From the NCBI GenBank assembly GCA_025594325.1, contig JANHCV010000006.1, positions 496,001 through 560,000 on the forward strand: a stretch of DNA of 64,000 nucleotides. Reading direction: 5' to 3'. Source of the stretch: Blastocladiella emersonii ATCC 22665 (lineage: Eukaryota > Blastocladiomycota > Blastocladiomycetes > Blastocladiales > Blastocladiaceae). The notes under the pieces are model-generated. The model was given only the letters and a program-made list of their open reading frames with translations, was not told the origin of the DNA and made no database searches. Shown piece by piece: positions 10,093 to 19,873 of the stretch; within the stretch, counting starts at the first letter, position 1, and every line of letters begins with the position of its first letter. The position numbers and the translations under genes were made by a program.

Positions 10093-10760
10093 GGGTTTGC
10101 GTTGTGTTGCGCTGACAAGGGGAGAAGGGACGCGCTGCGACGAAGGCGCCTTCGACGGGTGCAGGGCTTTGCCCTGAAATATTGGGTGGCCCCTTCGAAA
10201 GTCTCGGTCTGTGTCACGTGATATATGGAGACTTGTCACTTCTGTCACGTCACGTGAGTGGCTGAACGCGTGGTCGCGCTAACACTTCCTCTCTTGCGGT
10301 TCTGTGCGGAAGGTAAACCCACCACAAATATGCTTATTGTTGCTACTACACGTTATGCAAGTGTCTTTTCATTCACTGACTGCCGTCCGGCTTCAGTCGC
10401 CCCCACATCGCGTCTGCGACCGCACCATGTCTTGCGCGTTCCTGTCTGCAAATGAGAAGCAAAATGGAGCTGCTGTTACTGTGAAATTTAAATCATTCTT
10501 GATTACTTTATTGTCGTGCTGCACGACATGATGCGTAGCAACAATCGCCTGGAGAACGATGGCGTCGCGCGGCGAAGATGGGTCGCGACATATGATCTTC
10601 CACTCGATCACGGAGCTGCTGAGTAGCACGACATATTGTATCTGGTAGTAGCGCGGCAGAAACGTTGCCTTACTTGGCTGACGCAGACTAACCACGCGGC
10701 TAACGTGAACGACGTTCATTACGTTCGTCTTCGCGCGTCGTCCTAGTCCACGATCATGAG
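10093..10760. other. Intergenic, AT-richer, no gene seen
   Basis: Upstream of the F-box gene. Contains only short ORFs with no recognisable content; base composition is visibly less GC-rich than in the coding regions. Confidence 0.5.
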
Positions 10761-11170
10761 CTCAACAAGGCGACGCTGATCTTCGGCACAACGGGACAAC
10801 GCTGGTCATCAAAAAAACGAGGCGACGCTGGTCATCAACACAACGAGGCGACGCTGGTGACCAACTCGACAAGGCGGCTCTGGTGACCAACTCGACAAGG
10901 CGGCTCTGATTGTCAACTTAACAAGACGACGCTGAACATCAACTCAACAAGGCCACGCTGATCATCAACGCAACAGGGCGACGCTGATTGCTAGCGCAAC
11001 GATGCGACGCTGGTCATCAACGCAAAGAGGCGACGCTGAACATCAACTTCACGAGGCGACGCTGTTCACGACCCAACAAGGCGACGCTGGTCGCCAGCAC
11101 AACAAGGCAACGCTGATCACCAACTCGCAAGGCGACGCTGGCCATCAACTCGACAAGGCGACGCTGGCAT
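10761..11170. repeat. 26-bp degenerate minisatellite, 16 units
   Basis: Sixteen tandem units, 14 of them exactly 26 bp and two of 25 bp. The unit begins roughly CTCAACAAGGCGACGCTGG and ends TCATCAA. Because 26 is not a multiple of three and stops occur, it is not a protein repeat. Confidence 0.9.
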
Positions 11171-12176
11171 GTCTTGCTTAACGGAGCTCGGACCTAATTA
11201 ATTGCTCATACAACGGGTATCACAGTGCATTGCAGTGAGCGGCCAGCCAGGAAAAAACTCCGCCTTTTCCCCGCCCGTGCGTTCAAGCCACGCGGCTCAT
11301 CTGGGGACCCGCGCGCCGGTCATTCTACGTGCGCAAAGCGGCCCGCACTCGCCTCGAGCGACCCGCTTGAAGTCCGTCGTCCCTCGCCGTCGCCCTCACT
11401 CTCTCCCAGAACCGGTCGAACCTTGACGGGCTCTCATGTAACTCTTAGAAACGACGGTGGAAGTTGCTGCACGTGACCGCGGCCGCCCGATGCGGGTCAG
11501 GGCGGGAAGACCGCGTCAGTCCTCGCCGATCCCGCGCCCCGTCACCGTTTGCGGACCCGCTGCTTGGCTACAGGGAGTTCGTCAACCCAGGCGTGCGCGC
11601 AAATCTCAGCTGCCGCGTGCGACCGCACCACGAATTGTCCCGCGCGCTCACGATCCCGTTTGGTGCTCGCGCAGCTCACGATCCCGTTTGGCGCTCGCGC
11701 AGCTCACGATTCCGTTTGGCGCTTGCGCAGCTCACGATGGTGTAGCATTCGATGCCGCGCAGCGACAGGGGAGGGGGGAGGGTCTCCCTCCCCCCGGCTC
11801 TCAAAGAAACACCTGTTTGCCTTCCTGTGAGAAGTGCGGCGAGTCGACTATGAGGTTGCAGACACGGCACGTCGCGGTAGTTCATTCGCGAGCACCTCCC
11901 CACGTTTAAGTTGTCGGACGCTGCCACGGGCGACGCGAATGAGTGAGAGACACGTTCGCCGATGGACGAAGAAGCAACACCTGATTATTGCTGATTTCGT
12001 GCGGTACTGTTGAAGAAACCTGCTCAAGACGACGGTGTGCAACGTGAAGATGTGTTCTGCAAGGCCGAATCCGCCGTCTGACAGCGCGCGCGGTGAGTAA
12101 CACACGGTGTATGATTCCTGCCTCGCGAAGAGTTTTTACAGGCGGCCTGTGACCGGCCACGGAGTTGCTAGTCAAT
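11171..12176. other. Unique DNA separating two blocks of the 26-bp minisatellite
   Basis: About 1 kb with no supportable gene, containing one small tandem repeat (11647-11738). It may be an insertion into a once continuous array or simply a spacer. Confidence 0.5.
11647..11738. repeat. 28-bp tandem repeat, 3.3 copies
   Basis: Units of 28 bp starting CTCACGATCCCGTTTGG and ending GCTCGCGCAG; the copies differ at two or three positions. Confidence 0.9.
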
Positions 12177-12277
12177 TCGACAAGGCGATGTATAATCAAC
12201 GCAACGAGGCGACGCTGGTCACCAACTCAACACAGCGACGCGGATGATCAACCCAACAAGGCAACGCTGGCTGCCAA
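12177..12277. repeat. Second block of the 26-bp minisatellite, 4 units
   Basis: One 24-bp and three 26-bp units matching the 10761-11170 array (GGCGACGCTGGTCACCAA and variants), in the same orientation. Confidence 0.88.
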
Positions 12278-12631
12278 CAGCAACACTTCATCGACCTCGC
12301 CATTACGCGCAACCTGAGCTTCAGCGTGCTCATTGGCGCTAAGCGCAGGGTCAGCACTACTTAGTAAGCGTTCGCTTGCATGTCGGGAGGTGGGCGCGTT
12401 GTACGATTTAGTCTGGGAGTGCGAGAGCGTGCACGGCGCGAGGCTGGGCAAGGGTGAAAGGGCAAAGCCCTGCGCCGGTGGCAGCCGAAGGCTGTGTGAC
12501 GGCAAATTGTGAGGTCGGCAGCTGCAGGCGACACGTGCTTAAGCGATCGGCGCGCGTCGGCTTCTCTCGCCGACGACGCCACTCGGCCACTCGCCCTCTC
12601 TCTCTCCCCCACCAAACCGCGCAGACAAACC
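12278..12631. other. Upstream region of the DMT transporter gene
   Basis: No gene seen. A CT-rich stretch (about 12595-12611) lies just before the chosen start codon. Confidence 0.4.
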
Positions 12632-13903
12632 ATGGAGCATCCAACCGACACCAAGTACACGAGCTTCCCTGCACCGCCGCAGACGCCGGTGCCCGCCTCC
12701 GCCTCGGCCGCCGCGGCTCCGGCCGCCCTCCCGCTGCCCGTCCCCGCCCCACCCGCGCCGCCGCGGCGCACCGACCACGTCGCCGACTTTGCAGATGACG
12801 ACGATCCGTACGACGACGACGACCTGCTCGCCGGCCCGTGGTCTCTCGCCACCTCCCGCCCGACACGCCGCCCCTTCTTCTCGCTGCAACCTCGCCCGGT
12901 CCCGACGCTCATCTTCTTCGTCGCCGCGATCCTGTACACGTACCTGGCCGGCGGCCGCGCGCACCTGCCCGACTCCGGCAGCATCCCGCGCCCGGCGCTC
13001 GTCTCGCCCGTGTTCCAAGCGCTCCTCAGCGCGGCCGCGCCCGCCGTGATCGGCGGCCTCAAGCAGGTATGGATCCCGAACCCGAAAGACGACCTGGTCG
13101 CGGGCCCCGCGGGCTGGGCCGGGCACGCGAAACGGTACGGCCTCGTCAGCGCCGCCCTGTACGGCGCCGGGCTCGCGGACCTCGTCGCGCTGCGCGCCGC
13201 CGGGCCGATCCCGGTCGTTGCGGTCTCGGCCGTCCTCCCCGTCCTCGTATTGGGGTTGGTTCGGCGTGTTTCGTCGCGCGCCGTCGCAGGCGCCGCGGGT
13301 GGGCTGACCCCGCGGCTCGCGGCGGGGCTCGCGGCGAGTATGGCGGGCATGGTCCTCCTGGCGCTCGCGCTCGACGAGGAGACGACGCGCGATACGGCGG
13401 CCGTCTCGTTCGGCACGCTGCTCGCGGCGCTCGCCGGCGTCGCGTGCCGCGCGTTCGTGCTCGTCTGGGCCGAAAAGTATTTCGTCGAGAACGAGTCGGA
13501 CCCGTGGGTCCTGGTCCACCACCTCGTCCCCGTCTCGCTCGCGTGCGGCGTCGGGGTCTGGCTCGTCTTCGACCGCACCCTGCCGTGGGGGATGACGGGC
13601 TGGTTCATGCCCGCACTGCGCACCGCGACACTGTCCGGGACGGGCGTGCTCGCGTCCGCGTTCCTCGTCCACCACGTGTCGTCGTTCGCGCTCGCCGTCC
13701 TCGAGCAGATCGTCCACGCCGTCCTCCTCGTCATGTACTGGCAGCTCGAGAACGTCAGTATCATGTGGTACGGCATCGTCGGCGTCGCCGCGTTTGCGGG
13801 CGGGCTCAAGTTCGTCGCGCCCGCCTCCGCCGGGTCGTCGCGGCCGGGGAGCCGGACGGCGTACGCGCAGGCGCCCGCGGCCGAGAGTACCGAGTCGCTG
13901 TGA
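12632..13903 (+). CDS. Drug/metabolite transporter (DMT) superfamily protein, 423 aa
   Basis: Start chosen at the ATG at 12632 (MEHPTDTKYTSF); codons further upstream are low complexity. A hydrophilic Pro/Ala N-terminus of ~85 residues carries an acidic DDDDPYDDDDL stretch. About nine to ten hydrophobic helices follow, including PTLIFFVAAILYTYLAG, FGTLLAALAGVACRAFVL and ALAVLEQIVHAVLLVMYW. The Lys-Gln pair after helix 2, the charged break after helix 4 (VRRVSSR) and the late pattern of a helix ending in WYGIVGVAAFAGGLKF fit triose-phosphate/nucleotide-sugar-transporter-like DMT proteins of the Golgi or ER membrane. Substrate cannot be read from the sequence. The stop lies 37 bp from that of the HSF gene, which converges on it. 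Confidence 0.68.
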   Translation: MEHPTDTKYTSFPAPPQTPVPASASAAAAPAALPLPVPAPPAPPRRTDHVADFADDDDPYDDDDLLAGPWSLATSRPTRRPFFSLQPRPVPTLIFFVAAILYTYLAGGRAHLPDSGSIPRPALVSPVFQALLSAAAPAVIGGLKQVWIPNPKDDLVAGPAGWAGHAKRYGLVSAALYGAGLADLVALRAAGPIPVVAVSAVLPVLVLGLVRRVSSRAVAGAAGGLTPRLAAGLAASMAGMVLLALALDEETTRDTAAVSFGTLLAALAGVACRAFVLVWAEKYFVENESDPWVLVHHLVPVSLACGVGVWLVFDRTLPWGMTGWFMPALRTATLSGTGVLASAFLVHHVSSFALAVLEQIVHAVLLVMYWQLENVSIMWYGIVGVAAFAGGLKFVAPASAGSSRPGSRTAYAQAPAAESTESL

Positions 13904-13940
13904 TATATACCCCAAATGTGACTTTATTGTATAACTACTA

Positions 13941-16900
13941 CTAGAACTCGTCATCATCCTCGGGCGACCCCGCGCGCGCCGCCGCCCCACTCGCCGCTGG
14001 ACCGCCGCCGCCGCCGCCCCCTTCGTTATCGCTCTCGAACGAGAAGAACGCCGACATATCCGTGGGCGAGCTCGCGACGGCGCCCGCGCCCGCTGATGAC
14101 GAGGACGAAGGGAGCATCCGCGGCGACTGCGCCCCGGCGGCGGCGGACCCGAGACTCGCGAGCTGCGACCAGTTCGGGTTGCCGCCGTTGTTCGCCAGCA
14201 TCGCCAGCGCGGCCGGCGACTGCAGGAACGCCATGAGCGTCTCGCTCGACGGGAGCGAGGCGGCGGCGGCCGCGCCGACCGAGGATGAAGTGGAAGAGGA
14301 GGAGGAGGAGGAGCCCGTGTCGTTGGCGTTGGGCGAGCTGCCGAACATGGCCGCAAGCACGTCCGACGGCGTCAGGAGCGGCTGTTGCTGCGTTGGTTGA
14401 GGCGGGTCGGGCATCCCCGCAACGGCGGCGAGCGGGTCCATGTTGAGCAGCGCGTCGAGGTCGAGCTCGTCAAACTCGTACTGCTGCTGCTGGTGCTGTT
14501 TCGAGGGCGCCGCCGTGATCGCCGCGACCGCCGACGACGCGACGCCGTCGATCGAGTGGCCCAGCGACTCGAGCTCGCCCTGGATCCGCGACGCCGCCGA
14601 GTTGAGCCGCGTCAGCTTCTCGGTCGAGTCGCGCAGCGAGTCGAGGTCCATGCTGCCGCTTCCGCCCAGGGACGCCGCCACCGCCGCCGTGGTATCAGCG
14701 GCACCGCCGAACCCGTCCAGGAACGACGGCAGGCCCGCGGGCGGACTCGCGGGCGCCGGCGGCAGGACGTCATCCGCGACACTCGCGGTGCCCGCCTTCG
14801 CCTTGCCCTTACCCTTAGCCGCCGCCGGCGGCGCGCGCCCCGCCGTCTGCCCGCGCGCGCGCTTCGCGGCCTTAGGCGGCGGCGGCGCCGCAAGGACGGG
14901 CGCCCCGACCGGCTGCTGCGGCGAGACGGGCGGGCTGGGGGTCGGCGTGGCGCCGAGCTCGGAGATACTCGCGAACGGCGCGGGCATGTGCGGCGACGTC
15001 GGCGAGTCGGGGAGCGGAACAATGTTGGCGATGCCCATGCCCGCGGCCGCGGCGTGCGGGTGGTGCAGGCGGTGGTGGTGCGGGTCGGCGTCGTCGGCGT
15101 CCGAGTCGTGTTCCGCGCCGGTGCCGTTGGCGGCGGCGGCGGGGGACGAGGTGGTGGTGGTGGTGCCGGACCCCGAGCCCGAGCTGCTGCTGCTCGGCAG
15201 GTACTCGAGCAGCTTGCGCTTCCGCGCGCGCGAGGGTTCGGGCGAGTGCGTCGCGAAGCCCGCGGCGGCGGCAGCGGCAGCAGCGGCGGCGGCCGCGTTC
15301 TTGCCGAGCTTGTCCTTGCCGCCGCCCGCCCCGGGTCCCGCGCCGGGCCCGGCGCCGCCGTTGTACATGGTGGCGAGGAACCGGAGGATCTTGTCGATGG
15401 TCAGCTGCTGGCGCTGCATCAGGTCCTTGGTCGCGATCAGGTCGCGCCACAGCAGCTGGATGTGCGCCTGCAGCTCCTTTTGCTCGCTCGACAGGACCAT
15501 CTGGTGCTTGCGCACGGCCGTCACCTCGCCGAGGACCGCGGCCACGTCGGCCGACGACGACGAGCCCGCGCCACCGCCGCCGGTGCCGCCCTCGCCAGGG
15601 GTGTCGGCGGAGTTGGTCGCGGCCGAGGCCTTCTTGCGGTGGATGAAGCACAGCAGGTCGCGGCGGTCGCGCAGAAAGTGGTCATTCGAAAACTCCCACC
15701 GGTGGTCGTCGGCGCCGGCGCCCGCGAGCGTGCCCTGCGTGATGTGCGTGACCTTGTAGAAGGCGTACATGTTGAGCTGGCGCACGAACGACGAGAAGTT
15801 GGAGTGCTTGAAGTAGCGCGGCAGCACGGCTTTCGCCAGCTCGTCCTGGTTCTCGACCACAAACGAGTTGCCCGCCGCCGACCAGTGGATCAGGTCATCC
15901 GTGCTCGCGTCGCTCACCATGTCGTACAGCTTGATCAGGAACTGCGACACGTGCTTCGACAGCGTCAGGTTCGACGTCGACGCCGCGGCGGCGGTCGTCG
16001 GGTCGTTGGCGATGGTGACGGGCAGCGCGCGCGTCGCGGCGGAGGCGGACGCGGCGCCCGGGAGCGCGGCGGGCGTCGCGGACGAGGACGAGGCGGCGGC
16101 GAGCGCGACGACGGCGGTCGAGCTCGAGGCGGTGGGCGCAGAGCCTGCGCCGGCGGCAGGGACCAGGTCCTTGGACCCGGACGCGACGAGCGCCGACGAG
16201 GTCGACGCAGCAGCGGCAGCAGCCGCAGCCGCAGCGGCCTTGCTCTTACCCCGCCCGCCCGACTTGGTGGTCGTGGTGGCCGTGGTCGTCGTCGTCGTCG
16301 TGGTCGTCGCAGGCGCAGGCGCGGGTGCCGGCACAATCACCGGCGCCGGCGCGACCGCTGCAGGGACGGGCGGCATCGCGAGCGCGGCCGTCGCGAGCGC
16401 CGCGGCGATCGCCGGGTCCACCACGGGCGCGACCGCCGTGAGGTCGCGCGCCGCACCACCCCCAGCGACAGGTGCCGCGGTGGCGGCGACAGGCATCATG
16501 GCGCCGTGCGTGCCCGCGCCCGTGAGCGCGTACGAGTCGAGCGGCGGCGCGCCGTACATGCCGAGCCCGAGCATCCCGAGCGACGCGTACGGGTTGAGCC
16601 CGCCGGCGCCGCCGACACCGTTTGCGAAGTTGGGCGTGGCTCCCGCGGCAGCGGAGGCGGGGTACCCCGCGGCCATGGCAGCGGCGAGACCCGGGTACTG
16701 CATCGCCGCCGGGTAGCCCATGGCGGCGGCGGCAGCGGCGGCGGCGGCCGGGTGCATGGCGTACGGCGACGCGAGGTGGTGGTGGGTTGTTGAGGCTGGG
16801 GGTGCGGGCAGCGAGGAGGAGCCCGCGGCGCCGTTCATGTTCAGGAGACCCGGGAACGGGTGACCGTTGGCCAGCGTGTACGGCAGCGACGCCGACGCCC

Positions 16901-17051
16901 CCGACGCCGTGCGCAGGAGCGGTGGCGGGTGCTGCAGCGGCGGGCGGACCGGGGCGGCGGCGGTGCCGTTACTCGTGGTGGTAGTGGTGCCCGACGAGGC
17001 GGTCGCCGGCGCCGGCGGCGGCGGATGCTGCGCCGTGGTCGGATTGGACAT
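13941..17051 (-). CDS. HSF1: Heat-shock-factor-type transcription factor, 1036 aa
   Basis: ATG at 17051, stop at 13941. The HSF DNA-binding winged helix occupies residues ~361-475. It starts LSKHVSQFLIKLYDMVSD and has the recognition helix FSSFVRQLNMYAFYKV, then the WEF...FLRDRRDLLCFIHRKKA end. A heptad-repeat coiled coil for trimerisation follows at ~507-560 (VLGEVTAVRKHQMVLSSEQ, LLWRDLIATKDLMQRQQLT). Flanks are very long low-complexity regions: an Ala/Gly/Pro N-terminus of ~360 residues with poly-Thr and poly-Ala, and an acidic, Ser-rich C-terminus (ending SPEDDDEF) that could activate transcription. HSFs bind nGAAn arrays in chaperone-gene promoters. Skn7-type proteins share this DNA-binding domain, but no response-regulator receiver domain is seen. 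The length is well above the usual 500-800 aa, almost entirely from the flanks. Confidence 0.88.
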   Translation of the reverse strand: MSNPTTAQHPPPPAPATASSGTTTTTSNGTAAAPVRPPLQHPPPLLRTASGASASLPYTLANGHPFPGLLNMNGAAGSSSLPAPPASTTHHHLASPYAMHPAAAAAAAAAMGYPAAMQYPGLAAAMAAGYPASAAAGATPNFANGVGGAGGLNPYASLGMLGLGMYGAPPLDSYALTGAGTHGAMMPVAATAAPVAGGGAARDLTAVAPVVDPAIAAALATAALAMPPVPAAVAPAPVIVPAPAPAPATTTTTTTTTATTTTKSGGRGKSKAAAAAAAAAAASTSSALVASGSKDLVPAAGAGSAPTASSSTAVVALAAASSSSATPAALPGAASASAATRALPVTIANDPTTAAAASTSNLTLSKHVSQFLIKLYDMVSDASTDDLIHWSAAGNSFVVENQDELAKAVLPRYFKHSNFSSFVRQLNMYAFYKVTHITQGTLAGAGADDHRWEFSNDHFLRDRRDLLCFIHRKKASAATNSADTPGEGGTGGGGAGSSSSADVAAVLGEVTAVRKHQMVLSSEQKELQAHIQLLWRDLIATKDLMQRQQLTIDKILRFLATMYNGGAGPGAGPGAGGGKDKLGKNAAAAAAAAAAAAGFATHSPEPSRARKRKLLEYLPSSSSSGSGSGTTTTTSSPAAAANGTGAEHDSDADDADPHHHRLHHPHAAAAGMGIANIVPLPDSPTSPHMPAPFASISELGATPTPSPPVSPQQPVGAPVLAAPPPPKAAKRARGQTAGRAPPAAAKGKGKAKAGTASVADDVLPPAPASPPAGLPSFLDGFGGAADTTAAVAASLGGSGSMDLDSLRDSTEKLTRLNSAASRIQGELESLGHSIDGVASSAVAAITAAPSKQHQQQQYEFDELDLDALLNMDPLAAVAGMPDPPQPTQQQPLLTPSDVLAAMFGSSPNANDTGSSSSSSSTSSSVGAAAAASLPSSETLMAFLQSPAALAMLANNGGNPNWSQLASLGSAAAGAQSPRMLPSSSSSAGAGAVASSPTDMSAFFSFESDNEGGGGGGGPAASGAAARAGSPEDDDEF

Positions 17052-17486
17052 GGCGGCGGCGCAGAGTGCAGCGAGTTAGGGTCGGTGGTTGATGCGTCGT
17101 CGTCGTTGGTTGAGGGGGAGGGGGAGAGGAGGGAGGGCGGATGGACCCGAAACGGTGAATCGATGACGGAGCGAAAACGCGGACGGACGGCCGTCGTCGT
17201 CGCGGGCTTCCCGTCGGTCGGTGGCCACGGTGGCAGAACGAGGAAACGTGTGTATGAGACGAGGAAAAATTTCTAGTAGGAAGCAGAGCGATGCCCGCGC
17301 ACAGCCACGGTGGCCGGGCCGGCATACTTGTAGTTGCCGCGGCGGAGGCGCGGTCCGCGGCTCGGCTCGGCGATCGCACCGCCACAAGTAGTGGCTCGAT
17401 GGCCGACCCGCGATCCACATGGACGGGACACGCGCCGCCGCCGTGGGAACGCTGCCGAACGCGACCGAAGCCCGTGTCCGCGACCG
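17052..17486. other. Upstream region of the HSF gene
   Basis: No ORF worth reporting. Contains a G-rich purine stretch (about 17113-17140). I saw no well-spaced heat-shock element. Confidence 0.4.
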
Positions 17487-18534
17487 TCACAGCTTGTTGC
17501 GCGCGCCTCCCGCGAGCCCCGCGAGCCCGAGGTCGAGCCCCAGCTCCGCTTCCAGCTCGCGCAGCGCCTGTTCGGCCGACCGCACCCCTACATGAGTCCA
17601 GCGCGCGAGGGTCAGGTCGACGCGTGAAGCGGTCGTGGCAGGGCGTGAAGCGCCTTACAGATGGTCTGCATCCCGACGCGCTGCGCCGCGCGGATGTTGA
17701 CCGCGAGGTCGTCGAGGAACACACACTCGTGCGCGGCCGCGGCGAACCCGGGCGCCTCGAGCAGCGCGCGGTAGATGGCCGGGTCGGGTTTCCGCAGGCC
17801 CACCACGCTCGACCGCACCACCACGTCGAACTGCGCCATGAGGTGCGCGATGCGCGCCTGCACCGCCGCGGGGGCGCGCGCTGCGAGGTCCGCCGGGACC
17901 GGGAAGTCGTTGGTGATGCAGCACAGCACGTACTGCCCCGAGGCTACGACGCACGGCGGACGTGAGTTCTCCGCTCGTCTCAGCGATGCGGCGATGGATG
18001 GGAAGGGTACCGCGGATCCGCTCAATTGCGGCCACCATGGGCTCGACCGGGACGCTCGACTCGAGCATCATGGACTCGAACAGCGCACGCCCGTCGATCA
18101 TCGCGGCCGCCGCGGCGACGCGCTCCCAGTCCACTTCTTTCGCGGTGGCGTCGGCGGCGCGCTGCTGCCGCGCGTACCACTTGCAGTACACCTGCACATG
18201 CCGCGGCTCGCGCAACCACGCCGTGAACTCGCTCACGAACGCCTCGTACGCGAGCTCGCCGCGCTCGAACCGCTGGAACGGGCCCTGCTCGCCAGCGAAC
18301 CCGCTGTCCCCCTCACGGTGCAAGCGTCAGCTGCTGTGCTTCTCTCACTGAGCGCGCTGCGGAGCCAGCGTACATGCACACGCCAATGTAGTTGGCCGGC
18401 AGCCCGACCCACCGCTCGTACCGCCGGATCGCGTGCACGGGCGACCCGACGCACACGCCGCCCAGGTCGAACACGACCGCGCGGATCTTGCGCCCGGGAT
18501 CGGCGGTAGCTCTCTCGCTCGAAGGAGAGTTCAT
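17487..18534 (-). CDS. HAD-superfamily hydrolase (subfamily IA, epoxide-hydrolase-N/ACAD10-like), 277 aa, four exons
   Basis: Exons on the minus strand: 18534-18380, 18303-18011, 17943-17659 and 17587-17487 (155+293+285+101 nt = 278 codons with stop). Introns of 76, 67 and 71 nt have GT-AG ends, and each junction restores one continuous family-like frame. HAD motifs: I, AVVFDLGGV with Asp23 as the expected nucleophile (the usual second Asp is Gly, as in several IA members); II, the Thr of CITND; III, Lys in GLRKPDP; IV, the Asp pair in FLDDLAVN. The C-terminus (VRSAEQALRELEAELGLDL) is the normal last helix. The cap region (FERGELAYEAFVSEF) resembles soluble epoxide hydrolase N-terminal phosphatases and ACAD10. 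Predicted soluble phosphatase or dehalogenase; substrate unknown. The start at MNSPSSERA is favoured over an upstream in-frame ATG at 18585. Confidence 0.82.
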
Positions 18535-19075
18535 TCGCTGCGAGTTTCTCTGGTGGGGAGCGCGAGGCGCCCACGCGACGCACACAAGTCCAGAAGCAGA
18601 ACCCCTGCCAGAAGTGAACGCGGCGGCCTGCCATGACGCAAACTAAGCGAAGGAGGTCGACCCACAACCCGCGCTCCAGCCCCGCAAGAAAACTCGTCGC
18701 GGCCCCACCACCCTGTCTTGTTCACCATCCTCTCAAGGCCAATTTGGCTAAGATCATGTGTAGTATCTGTTCTTTTTAGCGTGATAGCTAAAACCCTCGG
18801 CACAGCCGGGGGATTTCTTATCACTTTGATTTTTGTGGCCTCGACCTGATGACGCAATGTCTGACGGTCAAAATGTCCCTCGCACCACAGTACCGCGTTG
18901 TGACGTTTGGCTTTCGAGCCTTGTTTTGCTACTTTGGCCCTACTTCGCGCTGATCTAAAAGCGAAGCCCAAGACTTGTGTCAGGCAGAGACCCGCGTGCT
19001 GTGAGTTGAAGAGATCTTAAACCAGACCCGAAGCACCGGGTGTTCGAAAAGGGCGGACACGACCAACATACGATA
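18535..19075. other. Intergenic region before the Tc1-like element
   Basis: Base composition drops here relative to the genes. No gene seen; the one notable structure is the hairpin at 18781-18824. Confidence 0.45.
18781..18824. other. Strong 44-nt hairpin (imperfect palindrome)
   Basis: Arms GTGATA and TATCAC close the structure. An inner AAA/TTT and an 8-bp GC stem (CCCTCGGC with GCCGGGGG, one G-T pair) flank an ACA loop. It is followed by a T-rich stretch (TTTGATTTTTG), so it resembles a Rho-independent terminator in form, although this is nuclear eukaryotic sequence. Confidence 0.8.
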
Positions 19076-19331
19076 CAGTCGTTCTCACTGGGAACTGAAC
19101 ACGAGGTCGTTTGCGAGCTCTGAAACACACTCTTTCGCGGCTTCTTTTCGCGTTCCATTCCACGTTCTCGCTGCGCCAGCTTGCCGCCGCAGGCGTCCCG
19201 CCAGCGTCTCGTGCACCCCGCTCGCCCCGCAACGCATCAAGTGAGGTCACGCGATGGCGCTGCGCCACTCACCTACGCCGCCCGCCGTCGCCGCGGCCGC
19301 CGTCGCGGCCAGCGAGAGGGGAAGCACTGAG
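19076..19331 (+). repeat. Left terminal inverted repeat of the Tc1-like element
   Basis: 256 bp, matching 20381-20635 in inverted orientation; the shared inner edge is GAAGCACTGAG. Confidence 0.92.
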
Positions 19332-19403
19332 GAGGAATTGTTGATGCAACGACGTCTTGATGAACAATACACATGAGCTTGCTACGAAACACCTTTGTAA
19401 ATC

Positions 19404-19873
19404 GTGACTAGGCGGTCCTCGCTGCCGCCGCGGCTGCCGACCGACCTGGCCGTTGGCCGCAACCGCGGCAGCCGCAAGTCGTCCAAGGGCTCGGCGCAGC
19501 CGCAGCCGACGCCGGCGCAGGTCGCGAGCGGGCGCGTCCTCGCCGCCGTCAACCACATGTCGTACGCGTCGCAGCCGCGTCCCATGATGACTACGGGTCG
19601 CCACGACTTCTCCGACGCCGCCCTGCCTCGTCTTGGCGAGCGCGGCCGTGATCGTCCCCATCATCAGCGGCCCGTGCACCATGGCGGCTACTCGCAGGAC
19701 CGCGGCGGCTCGTCGGCGTCGTCCTCGTCGTCGCGCTACCACGACCGCCCGCTGTCGCCGCCCTTCCTCGGCCCGCCTCCCCGCTACCAGCGCTCCTCCC
19801 AGCGCGGCAACGAGTACGGGTACGGGTACGACGACGACGAGAGGACCGCGACCGCTACGACTACGACATGTAG
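19404..19873 (+). pseudogene. Arg/Ser/Gly/Tyr-rich reading frame inside the transposon, possibly captured host exon
   Basis: The frame runs from the left arm to 19873 with one apparent frame change near 19840, after which it ends EDRDRYDYDM and TAG (19871-19873). It contains SRKSSKGSAQPQPTPAQVAS, RPHHQRPVHHGGYSQDRGGS and GNEYGYGYDDDE, like the tail of an RNA-binding or structural low-complexity protein. It overlaps the 3-prime end of the antisense transposase fragment by 13 bp. I see no start codon context, so gene capture is inference. Confidence 0.35.

Noticed and set aside
10761-11170. CRISPR-like array
   Set aside because: Units are contiguous with no unique spacers and the DNA is eukaryotic; it is a tandem minisatellite.
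14385-16793. 802-codon plus-strand Arg/Gly-rich frame
   Set aside because: Lies antisense to the HSF gene, whose DNA-binding domain and coiled coil prove the minus strand is coding.
17255-17285. Heat-shock-element-like GAA/TTC triplets upstream of the HSF gene
   Set aside because: Spacing between triplets is 4 and 6 nt instead of 2 nt, so it is not a proper nGAAn array.
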